From Sphingomonas sp. R-74633 (GTDB taxonomy: Bacteria > Pseudomonadota > Alphaproteobacteria > Sphingomonadales > Sphingomonadaceae), in assembly GCF_013416555.1 (NCBI RefSeq), contig NZ_JACCFG010000001.1:930001-994000 (forward strand): a stretch of DNA of 64,000 nt, read 5' to 3'. Positions 8,849-15,916 of this stretch are shown here, piece by piece; position 1 is the stretch's first letter, and every line of letters starts with the position of its first letter. Under the pieces are notes generated by a model. That model ran no database searches. It saw only the letters and a list, made by a program, of their open reading frames with translations, and had not been told where the DNA came from. Both the position numbers and the translations under genes were made by a program.

Positions 8849-8886
8849 GCCAGCGGCATTAGCGGCTCACGCCCCGGCTGCAAGCC

Positions 8887-9186
8887 TCAGGCGGGCTCGG
8901 CGACCTTCTCGTCGGCATGTTCCAGCGCAGCGCGCACCATAGCGTTCCAGATCAGGGCAGGGTCGCCACCCGCGCCGCGCCCGGCCTCGACCATCTCGCG
9001 AGTCGGCTCGCGCAGCGTGTGCAGGATCGCCACCGCACGCTCGACCTCGGCGCGCCAGATACGCTCGACGATGACGCTCACCGGCTCGTCCGGCCCTTCG
9101 GCGGCCTCGCCATTGGGGCTCACCATCTCGGCGGCAATCACGCGCGCGATCCGTTCGATCGGCGAGGTCACGGAAACATCGGTCAT
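8887..9186 (-). CDS. hypothetical protein
   Basis: A 99-residue, mostly helical protein with no recognised domain (ERIARVIAAEM, RIWRAEVERAVAILHTLREPTREMVEAG). It has no signal peptide or membrane segment. It lies 38 bases upstream of cysS on the same strand and may be co-transcribed with it. Codon use matches the neighbours and the frame is the only sensible one across the region. The pattern REPTREMVEAG followed by WNAMVRAAL resembles short conserved proteins of alphaproteobacteria, but no function can be assigned. Confidence 0.68.
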   Translation of the reverse strand: MTDVSVTSPIERIARVIAAEMVSPNGEAAEGPDEPVSVIVERIWRAEVERAVAILHTLREPTREMVEAGRGAGGDPALIWNAMVRAALEHADEKVAEPA

Positions 9187-9237
9187 AAGCGCTCCTGCGG
9201 ATTCCCCCCGCGAAACGCGTGTGCCTTGCGAAAGGGT

Positions 9238-9453
9238 TCAGGCGGCGAGTGCCACCCCGGCCTGGCGGATCAGCCCGTTGCCGCTGGCACCGCCCGCGAC
9301 GAGCGGCAATGCCGTCGCGCAGAACGCACATTCAGCGGTCAGCCGGCCAACTACCCAGTGCGATCCTCCGCAACCCGGGCAATAATTCTGCTGCTCAGGA
9401 CGGTACGCAACACGATAGCCAGAAAGAGCGTGTCGGATGCCGAAATCGTACAT
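9238..9453 (-). CDS. small zinc-ribbon protein
   Basis: A 71-residue protein with two Cys pairs, NYCPGC and ECAFCA, in the spacing of a four-Cys zinc ribbon, followed by a hydrophobic Ala/Gly/Leu tail. The start at 9453 is supported by GGGAG seven bases upstream; the longer upstream frame runs back toward the tRNA and is not coding. The gene lies between tRNA-Cys and the small gene upstream of cysS, all on the minus strand. Function unknown; binding nucleic acid or a protein partner is possible. Confidence 0.68.
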   Translation of the reverse strand: MYDFGIRHALSGYRVAYRPEQQNYCPGCGGSHWVVGRLTAECAFCATALPLVAGGASGNGLIRQAGVALAA

Positions 9454-9583
9454 GTCTCGTCTCCCGATAGTCGGAAGCTCAACGGTAACGAGTCGCGCTT
9501 TGTTCCGGTATCGGGTCGAAACGCCCCCGGCAGTCCGTGCAAATACGGAGACGAGTGGCGCGAAAGACACACAATGCCACGAT

Positions 9584-9608
9584 AACGCAGCGGGTGACGG
9601 GCTGCGTT
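9584..9608. terminator. hairpin downstream of tRNA-Cys
   Basis: AACGCAGC (9584-9591) and GCTGCGTT (9601-9608) form a perfect 8-bp stem with a 9-base loop, 16 bases past the 3' end of the minus-strand tRNA-Cys. No T tract follows, so it may be a processing or weak termination structure. Confidence 0.45.
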
Positions 9609-9623
9609 GGCAATGTAGGGAAG

Positions 9624-9697
9624 TGGAGGCCCGAGCCGGAATCGAACCGGCGTGCAAGGATTTGCAGTCCTCTGCGTCACCACTCCGCCATCGGGCC
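9624..9697 (-). tRNA. tRNA-Cys (anticodon GCA)
   Basis: The minus strand folds into a complete cloverleaf: acceptor GGCCCGA paired with TCGGGCC, the anticodon arm GGACT-GCA-AATCC, a T arm with GGTTCGATTCC, discriminator U and an encoded CCA. GCA reads UGC/UGU. The gene sits about 0.8 kb upstream of cysS on the same strand. Confidence 0.95.
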
Positions 9698-9826
9698 TCG
9701 GAGCGAGCGGCGGCAATGCGCAGGAGCTTCGCCGCCTGTCAACATTGCAGTGCAAAAATAGCTGCCCGCATTGCTTGGCGAGGGGTTGCGGAAGAGATAC
9801 AAGCCGCCCTACATAATCAGTGTATT

Positions 9827-9847
9827 GCACAACTAATACGGTTGTGC
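9827..9847. promoter_or_regulatory. inverted repeat upstream of pcm-tolC (candidate operator)
   Basis: GCACAAC-TAATACG-GTTGTGC is a perfect 7-bp inverted repeat with a 7-bp spacer, 18 bases upstream of the pcm-like start. Its spacing of one helical turn and a half fits a dimeric repressor. No regulator gene is adjacent. Confidence 0.45.
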
Positions 9848-9865
9848 CAGATAGCCGGGGTAATG

Positions 9866-10522
9866 ATGGCTCTTACGGTCGATTTTGAGGCGATGCGCCA
9901 CGCGATGGTCGCGAGCCAGCTGCGCACCAACGCGGTCAACGACGTGCGCGTGGTCGAGGCGATGGCAGTGCTGCCGCGCGAGGATTTCCTGCCCGAAGCA
10001 CATCGCGATATTGCGTATCGCGACACGCTGCTGCCGCTCGCCGGCGGCCGCCAGCATAATTCGCCGCTCGCCACGGGCCGACTGCTCACCGCCGCCGAGC
10101 TGCGCGCGACCGACAAGGTCCTGCTGATCGGCGGCGCCGGTGGCTATACCGCCGCGCTGCTCGCCGGCCTGGTCAATTCGGTGGTCGCCGTGGAAGCCGA
10201 GCCGGCACTCGCCGCGCTCGCCCGCACCGCGCTTGCCGCCTATGCCAATGTCGAGCCGGTCGAAGGCCCGCTCGCCGCCGGCCATGCCGCGGAAGCCCCT
10301 TATGACCTGCTGGTCGTCGACGGCGCAGTGGAGGAACTCCCCGCCGCGCTGCTCGAGCAGCTTGCCCCGGGCGCCCGCGTGGTGACCGGCGTGGTCGATC
10401 GCGGCGTTACCCGCCTCGCCACGGGCCGCCGTACCGAAGGCGGCTTCGGCCTGACCGATTTCACCGATATCGAATGTGCAGTGCTTCCCGGTTTCGAGCG
10501 CCTACGAACCTTTCAATTCTGA
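9866..10522 (+). CDS. protein-L-isoaspartate O-methyltransferase family protein
   Basis: A 218-residue class I SAM methyltransferase related to Pcm, which repairs isoaspartyl residues. The start of the family is clear (RHAMVASQLRTNAVNDVRVVEAM then LPREDFLPE) and the SAM motif reads LLIGGAGGYTAALLAG, with VAVEAEP as motif II. The usual substrate motif around TISQPY is replaced by RQHNSPLATG, so isoaspartate repair is uncertain. A GGGG sequence precedes tandem ATGs at 9863 and 9866; the second has the better spacing. It lies seven bases upstream of the tolC-like gene, an arrangement I associate with alphaproteobacteria, and may assist export rather than repair. Confidence 0.82.
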   Translation: MALTVDFEAMRHAMVASQLRTNAVNDVRVVEAMAVLPREDFLPEAHRDIAYRDTLLPLAGGRQHNSPLATGRLLTAAELRATDKVLLIGGAGGYTAALLAGLVNSVVAVEAEPALAALARTALAAYANVEPVEGPLAAGHAAEAPYDLLVVDGAVEELPAALLEQLAPGARVVTGVVDRGVTRLATGRRTEGGFGLTDFTDIECAVLPGFERLRTFQF

Positions 10523-10529
10523 TCTGAAG

Positions 10530-12134
10530 ATGAGGCTCATGCGAATTTCCTCTCTGTTCCTGGGCGCCAGTCTTGTTGCGCTCGCCACGCCTGCGATCGC
10601 GCAGACCACCACGACCCGCAGCGGCACCCAGACGCCCGTGCAGGTCGAGGTCGGCACCGCCGCGCCCGCCCAGAACGCACAGCCGACCACGACGCTGCGC
10701 GATGCGATGGTGCTTGCCTACAACACCAATCCCGGCCTCGAATCGGAGCGTGCCAACCAGCGCGCCAATGACGAGAATGTGCCCATCGCCAAGGCGGCGG
10801 GCCGCCCGGGCCTGGCCGGCACTGCCTCGGTCAGCACCAGCCCCTATAATAGCGACGCGACCGATCTGAACCCGACCCGCACGGGCTCGGTCGGCATGAA
10901 CCTGTCGGTGCCGATCTACACCGGCGGCGCGGTGCGCAATTCGGTGCGTGGCGCCGAGACGCGCGTAGATGCCGGCCGCGCCAGCCTGCGCGGTGCCGAG
11001 GCACAGCTCTTCACCGATACCGTGACGGCCTATGTCGACGTGCTGCGTTTCGAGGCGATCGTTCGCCTGAACCAGCAGAACGTCCACGTGCTTGAGGTCA
11101 ACCTCCAGGCCACGCGTGACCGTTTCGAAGTGGGCGATCTGACCCGCACTGACGTTGCCCAGTCCGAAGCGCGCCTCGCGCTCGCCCAGAGCCAGCTGCG
11201 TACTGCCGAGGCGGCGCTGATCGGCTCGCGCGAGAATTACATCCGCGTGATCGGTTCGCCCCCGGGCGTGCTGGCCCAGCCGCCGGCGCTGCCGGGCATC
11301 CCGGTGGATGTGCAGGATGCCGAACAGGCCGCGCTCGCCAACAATCCGAACCTCGAAGCCGCGCAGAAGCAGCGTGACGCCACGCGCTTCGACGTGAACG
11401 CGGCCAAGGCCTCGCGGCTGCCCACGGTCAGCGTCGGCGTCGGCACCGACTATTACAATTATCTCGGCTCGCTCTCGAACCGCGCCCGTACGCTCGGCGG
11501 CCTCAGCGCGGACGGCGTGTCGACCACGCTGGGCGCGCAGGTAAGCCTGCCGCTGTTCCAGGGTGGCCGCCCGGCCGCGCAGATCCGCCAGGCCCAGGCG
11601 CGCGAAGCCTCGGCGATGGAGACCGTCACGCTCACCGAGCGCGGCGTGATCGCCCAGGTGCGTTCGGCCTATGCCAATTATTCCTCTGCGCAGCGCGTGA
11701 TCGAATCGACGCGTGTCGCAGTGGAAGCCAACCGCCTGTCGCTCGAAGGCGTCCGCGCCGAGAACAGCGTCGGCACGCGCACGATCCTCGACATCCTGAA
11801 TGCCGAGCAGGAACTGCTCAACAGCCAGGTCAATTACGTGACCGCCGAGCGCGACGCCTATGTCGCCGGCTTCCAGCTGCTTGCAGCGATGGGCCGGGCC
11901 GAGGCCGACGATCTTAACCTTGATGGCGGCCCGCTCTACGATCCCGGCGTCAACTACAAGCGCGTGAAGAATCGCTGGTCCGACTGGAGCAACGACCCCG
12001 ATCCGCAGGCGGTGGGCACGAGCACCAAGTCGACTCCGGCACAGAGCCCGGACGTCTCGACGACGGCGCTGGATCCTGTACTTCAGCGCAACGATGCAAC
12101 GCGGCCTGTTGACATTAACCGTAAAAAGCCCTGA
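10530..12134 (+). CDS. tolC: TolC-family outer membrane efflux channel
   Basis: A 534-residue outer membrane factor with a signal peptide (LFLGASLVALATPAIAQ) and two OEP repeats. It has the family pattern: LRDAMVLAYNTNPGLESERAN early in the first repeat, VSVPIYTGGAVR-type beta strands, FEVGDLTRTDVAQSEARLALAQ, and in the second repeat LSPLFQGG-type and VGTRTILDILNAEQELL helices. It forms the trimeric tunnel for type I secretion or RND pumps. The start at 10530 follows the pcm-like stop by seven bases; a second ATG at 10539 would also leave a normal signal. No inner membrane pump is adjacent, so it probably serves several systems, as in E. coli. Confidence 0.92.
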   Translation: MRLMRISSLFLGASLVALATPAIAQTTTTRSGTQTPVQVEVGTAAPAQNAQPTTTLRDAMVLAYNTNPGLESERANQRANDENVPIAKAAGRPGLAGTASVSTSPYNSDATDLNPTRTGSVGMNLSVPIYTGGAVRNSVRGAETRVDAGRASLRGAEAQLFTDTVTAYVDVLRFEAIVRLNQQNVHVLEVNLQATRDRFEVGDLTRTDVAQSEARLALAQSQLRTAEAALIGSRENYIRVIGSPPGVLAQPPALPGIPVDVQDAEQAALANNPNLEAAQKQRDATRFDVNAAKASRLPTVSVGVGTDYYNYLGSLSNRARTLGGLSADGVSTTLGAQVSLPLFQGGRPAAQIRQAQAREASAMETVTLTERGVIAQVRSAYANYSSAQRVIESTRVAVEANRLSLEGVRAENSVGTRTILDILNAEQELLNSQVNYVTAERDAYVAGFQLLAAMGRAEADDLNLDGGPLYDPGVNYKRVKNRWSDWSNDPDPQAVGTSTKSTPAQSPDVSTTALDPVLQRNDATRPVDINRKKP

Positions 12135-12154
12135 TTACGCGCCTCCGGGGCTTT
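12125..12154 (+). terminator. hairpin spanning the tolC stop codon
   Basis: AAAGCCC (12125-12131) and GGGCTTT (12148-12154) form a 7-bp stem around the tolC stop codon. Only three T residues end it, so it may attenuate transcription into the popZ-like gene rather than stop it fully. Confidence 0.4.
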
Positions 12155-12170
12155 GTGGAGTAGCCGGTTG

Positions 12171-12698
12171 ATGGGGGACATCAGTAGCGAGCCGTCGATG
12201 GAGGAGATTCTCTCCTCCATTAAGCGCATCATCGCCGAAGAAGGTGATTCGGCCGTAGCGACGCGTGCGCGCCGCGGCGGGCGTGCAACGACGACGGTGG
12301 CGGAGAAATCTGCTATCGACGAAGTGCTCGAACTGAGCCAGCCGGTCGACGATGACGACGACATACTGGAGACGCCCACACCGATGTCGATGGGTTCCCC
12401 CACGCCGCCCAAGGCCGCCGCTGAAAAGCCGGCGCGCCCTGTCGTCGCTCCCGTGGCGGAAACGCCCGCAGAGCCGATCGTCTCCGACAGCGCCGCCCAG
12501 GCGACGCGCGGGCCGCTCGAAGCACTGTCGCGGATGGTGAAGCCCAGCGAAGCGTCGGAGATCCACGGCACCGACACGATCGAGGGCCTGGTCCGCGCGA
12601 TGCTCAAGCCGATGCTCAGCGAATGGCTCGACGCCAATCTGCCGCGCCTTGTCGAAGACATGGTCGCGAAGGAAATCTCGCGGATCACCGGGCGCTGA
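12171..12698 (+). CDS. popZ: PopZ/DUF2497-family polar organising protein
   Basis: A 175-residue protein with the architecture of the alphaproteobacterial polar scaffold PopZ. A conserved N-terminal helix (SSEPSMEEILSSIKRIIAEE) is followed by an acidic, Pro/Ala-rich disordered linker (QPVDDDDDILET, then PxxP-rich sequence), and by C-terminal oligomerisation helices (TIEGLVRAMLKPMLSEWLDA and LPRLVEDMVAKEI). In Caulobacter PopZ forms a polar condensate that holds the centromere and cell-cycle regulators. The ATG at 12171 is chosen because GGAG precedes it and it gives the family N-terminus. It is downstream of tolC and upstream of a REP-like unit. Confidence 0.85.
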   Translation: MGDISSEPSMEEILSSIKRIIAEEGDSAVATRARRGGRATTTVAEKSAIDEVLELSQPVDDDDDILETPTPMSMGSPTPPKAAAEKPARPVVAPVAETPAEPIVSDSAAQATRGPLEALSRMVKPSEASEIHGTDTIEGLVRAMLKPMLSEWLDANLPRLVEDMVAKEISRITGR

Positions 12699-12709
12699 CA
12701 CGCCCGCCT

Positions 12710-12735
12710 GTCATCCCGGCGAAAGCCGGGATCTC
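12710..12735. repeat. REP-like single unit, type ATCCCGGCGAAAGCCGGGAT
   Basis: GTCATCCCGGCGAAAGCCGG continuing to GATCTC forms one hairpin with a GAAA-type loop. It has the same core as the other repeats in the window but belongs to the ATCCCGG subtype, as does the copy at 40808. It sits 12 bases after the popZ-like stop codon. Confidence 0.8.
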
Positions 12736-12797
12736 CGGCCATATTTCCTGACTGGTCGCGATTGTAACGATCGCACGCTTCTGCTGTATTCGCGGCC

Positions 12798-14846
12798 ATG
12801 AAGCATCTCCTGCTCGCGAGCGTTGCACTCGCCGCCACCACTGCGCCCGCGCTGGCGCGTGACCTCACCATCCAGGACGTCCAGTCGCTGTCGCGCGTCG
12901 GCGCCCCTGCAGTGTCGCCCGACGGCCACTGGCTCGTCTGGCAGCAGCGCGAGGCGGATATTGCCGCCAACAAGGGCCGCTACGACCTGTGGCGTCTCGA
13001 CCTGACCGTGAAGGGCGCCAAGCCCGAGAAACTGGTTGCCGAGGCCGATGTCAACGAAACCGCCCCGCAATTCTCCGCCGACGGCAAGACCGTCTGGTTC
13101 CAGTCGGACAAGGGCGGCGACGATGCCGTATGGAGCGTCGCCGTCACCGGTGGCACCGCAACCCAGCTCACCCATATCCCGGGCGGGTTCAGCGGCTTCA
13201 AGGTCTCTCCCGACGGCTCCAAACTGCTCGTCTGGGCCGATCGCAAGCCCGGCGCGCCCAGCCTCGAGCCGGCAATGGTCAAGAAGGACCCGAACGCCGG
13301 CGTTGGCCGCACCTATGACCAGCTCTTCATCCGCCACTGGGATACGTGGAGCAACGGCGAGCGCTCGCAGCTCTTCGTCCTTCCCTTCGGTCCGGGCGGC
13401 GCGACCGGCAACGGCGTCGCGATCGAAGGCGGCCTGATCGGCGATGCGCCGTCCAAGCCCTTTGGCGGCGGCGAGGAAGTGACCTGGTCGGCCGACAGCA
13501 AGACCGTCTATTTCGCCCTGCGCGAAGCGGGTCGGATCGAATCCAAGTCGACCAATCTCGATATCTTCGCGGCGCCCGCGGACGGCTCGGCGGCCCCGGT
13601 GAACCTGACCAAGGCGAATGAGGGGATGGACAATCTCCCCACCGTCTCGCCGGACGGCAAGTGGCTCGCTTATTTCTCGATGGCCCGCGCCACCTATGAG
13701 GCCGATCGCCAGGTGCTCCAGCTGCGCAATCTCGCCACCGGCGAGACCAAAGCGCTGACCCAGGCCTGGGACCGCTCGGTCGGCTCGATTGCCTGGTCGC
13801 AGGACTCCAAGACGATCTACGTCACAGCCGAGGACACGCAGGAAAACCCGATCTGGTCGGTCGATCCGAAGAGCGGCAAGGTCGCGCGGCTCACCCAGAT
13901 CGGCAATGTCAGCGCCGTCGTTCCGACCAAGGGCGGCGTGGTCTATTCGATGAACAGCCTCACGGCGCCGGATGACTTCTACCAGCTCAAGGGCAAGGCC
14001 AGCACCCAGCTCACGTCGGTCAACGCCGAGAAGCTCGCCGGCATTCCGATGCCCAAGGTCGAGCGCTTCAGCTTCACCGGCGCGAACAACGACACCGTCT
14101 GGGGATATACCGTGAAGCCCGCCGGCCTGGCCGAGGGCAAGAAGGCGCCGATCGCCTTCATCGTCCATGGCGGCCCGCAGGGATCGAGCAACAACAGCTG
14201 GTCCTATCGCTGGAACCCCGCCGTGTTCGCTGGCGCCGGCTATGCGGTGGTCGCCGTCGATTTCCACGGCTCCACCGGCTACGGCCAGGCCTTCACCGAT
14301 GCGATCCGCAACAACTGGGGCGGCTGGCCGCTCGAGGACCTGCAAAAGGGCCTCAAGGCCGCGACAGACAAGTTCGCCTATCTCGACGCCGACAATGCCT
14401 GCGCGCTCGGCGCCTCCTATGGCGGCTATATGATGAACTGGATCGAAGGGCAGTGGCCCGACCGGTTCAAGTGCATCGTCCAGCATGACGGCGTGTTCGA
14501 CGCCCGTGCCATGGCCTATGAGACCGAGGAGCTGTGGTTCGACGAGTGGGAACATGGCGGCAAGGCCTATTTCGAAGACCCCGCCGCGTTCGAGAAGTGG
14601 AACCCGGTCAACCATGTCGACAAGTGGAAGACCCCGCAGCTGGTGATCACCAGCGAGAAGGACTTCCGCATCCCCTATACCCAGGGCCTGGCCGCCTTCA
14701 CTGCGCTCCAGCGCCGCGAGATCCCGTCCAAGCTGCTGGTCTTCCCGGATGAGAACCACTGGGTGCTCAAGCCGAAGAACAGCATGCAATGGTATGGCGA
14801 AGTGCTCGGCTGGCTGAACAAGTATACCAGCAAGACACCGGAATAA
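12798..14846 (+). CDS. S9-family (prolyl oligopeptidase/acylaminoacyl-type) peptidase
   Basis: A 682-residue exported serine peptidase. A signal peptide (MKHLLLASVALAATTAPALA) leads to a beta-propeller built of VSPDGHWLVW, FSADGKTVWFQSDKGG and SPDGKWLAYFS-type blades (about residues 30-410). The C-terminal alpha/beta hydrolase domain has HGGPQG for the oxyanion hole, the nucleophile in GASYGGYMMN, the Asp near EKDFRIPYTQG and the His in DENHWVLK. It probably cleaves peptides after proline or other residues in the periplasm as part of peptide scavenging. It is a single gene between popZ and an unrecognised membrane protein. The exact cleavage specificity is not readable. Confidence 0.93.
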   Translation: MKHLLLASVALAATTAPALARDLTIQDVQSLSRVGAPAVSPDGHWLVWQQREADIAANKGRYDLWRLDLTVKGAKPEKLVAEADVNETAPQFSADGKTVWFQSDKGGDDAVWSVAVTGGTATQLTHIPGGFSGFKVSPDGSKLLVWADRKPGAPSLEPAMVKKDPNAGVGRTYDQLFIRHWDTWSNGERSQLFVLPFGPGGATGNGVAIEGGLIGDAPSKPFGGGEEVTWSADSKTVYFALREAGRIESKSTNLDIFAAPADGSAAPVNLTKANEGMDNLPTVSPDGKWLAYFSMARATYEADRQVLQLRNLATGETKALTQAWDRSVGSIAWSQDSKTIYVTAEDTQENPIWSVDPKSGKVARLTQIGNVSAVVPTKGGVVYSMNSLTAPDDFYQLKGKASTQLTSVNAEKLAGIPMPKVERFSFTGANNDTVWGYTVKPAGLAEGKKAPIAFIVHGGPQGSSNNSWSYRWNPAVFAGAGYAVVAVDFHGSTGYGQAFTDAIRNNWGGWPLEDLQKGLKAATDKFAYLDADNACALGASYGGYMMNWIEGQWPDRFKCIVQHDGVFDARAMAYETEELWFDEWEHGGKAYFEDPAAFEKWNPVNHVDKWKTPQLVITSEKDFRIPYTQGLAAFTALQRREIPSKLLVFPDENHWVLKPKNSMQWYGEVLGWLNKYTSKTPE

Positions 14847-14931
14847 CTTCGCTCGGAAATGGCTTAAAGCCCATTAGCTAGCGGGCTGCGCATCGGGTAA
14901 CCTCCTGCCTTGTCTTTGGGGGAGACACGCG

Positions 14932-15861
14932 ATGCGCAGCCTGTTTGCCATTCTATTCCTTCTTTCCGCCAGCCTTGCTTATTCCGCACCGGCACTGGCA
15001 CAGGACAATGCGGCCATCGCGAACGAGGCGGCGGCCGACACCGGCAATGCGAGCGCCGCGCCGGTTGCGAATGCCACCCAGCCCAATGCGACGAATGCCG
15101 ATCAGGGGCAGGGTGCCCAAGGCCAGTCGGGCGCCAATAGCGGCACCGCCCCGGCGCCGCAGGTCATCACCGAATCGGGCAAGGTGCTCGTCGTCCTGTT
15201 CGTGCTCGCGGCGATCCTCGAGTCCGCGCTGGCCTGGTTCTTCAACCTTCAATTCTTCGCAGCGACCTTCAACGGGCGCAGCGTCAAGCCGCTCATCTCC
15301 TGCCTGTTCGCCCTGGCGGTGACCTTCGGCTTCAAGTCGGTGCTGCTCATCGATCTGTTCGCCAAATATAGCTACGACACGAGCGGCGCCGACGCGCATT
15401 TCCTCTGCCGCCTGATCGAATCGCTGGTGCTCGCCGGGGGCAGCGCCGGGGTGAACCGGCTGCTGCGCAACCTCGGCATCCGCCCGATCGATCCGATCGC
15501 CGAGCGCAATCCCACGCCGCCGCCACAGGAAGCCTGGCTCGCCGTCGAGCATAGCCGCACCAACGCGGTCGGCCCGGTAGCGGTCGAGATCAGCATCGGC
15601 ACCAATCCTGCCACCCCCGCGGGCATCTGGCAGGTTGCCGGACAGATCAGCGGCCGCAAGCGGTTGACCGGCATCTCGCGCTGGCTGTTCCGCGACCGGA
15701 GCCGCTTTCCGGCGAGCGGTGGCTATGCCGTGCTGCCGGGTGCGCCGATCATGGTGAGGCTGTCCTGGACCAAGCCGGATGGCACGGTCGTCTATTCGCC
15801 CGTCTGGGGACCGAATGCGCTGGCGGATCGCGCGATCGTCGACATCGCCCTGCCAATCTAG
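14932..15861 (+). CDS. hypothetical membrane protein with signal peptide
   Basis: A 309-residue protein of unknown function. A signal peptide ends near APALAQ; an Asn/Ala/Gln-rich linker follows (residues 25-80). Three hydrophobic segments come next (KVLVVLFVLAAILESALAW, LISCLFALAVTFGFKSVLLI and SLVLAGGSAGVNRLL). The last 110 residues are strand-rich and soluble (AVEHSRTNAVGPVAVEISIG, SWTKPDGTVVYSPVWGPN), perhaps beta-sandwich. GGGGGAGA lies just ahead of the ATG. It stands between the S9 peptidase and valS on the same strand, with no obvious operon partner. Confidence 0.72.
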   Translation: MRSLFAILFLLSASLAYSAPALAQDNAAIANEAAADTGNASAAPVANATQPNATNADQGQGAQGQSGANSGTAPAPQVITESGKVLVVLFVLAAILESALAWFFNLQFFAATFNGRSVKPLISCLFALAVTFGFKSVLLIDLFAKYSYDTSGADAHFLCRLIESLVLAGGSAGVNRLLRNLGIRPIDPIAERNPTPPPQEAWLAVEHSRTNAVGPVAVEISIGTNPATPAGIWQVAGQISGRKRLTGISRWLFRDRSRFPASGGYAVLPGAPIMVRLSWTKPDGTVVYSPVWGPNALADRAIVDIALPI

Positions 15862-15916
15862 GCCGCCACAGCGCGCACCGGCTTGGATTTTCTGGCGGCG
15901 GGGCTAAGGCGGCAGG

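Noticed and set aside
12711..14789. 692-codon open frame on the minus strand over the S9 peptidase
   Set aside because: It lies fully antisense to a gene with a complete signal peptide and catalytic motifs; its product is Ala/Arg/Asp-rich shadow sequence without any motif. Similar long shadows over uvrD (59945-61984), the GGDEF-EAL gene (54824-57112) and the acyl-CoA dehydrogenase (44893-46419) were rejected for the same reason.
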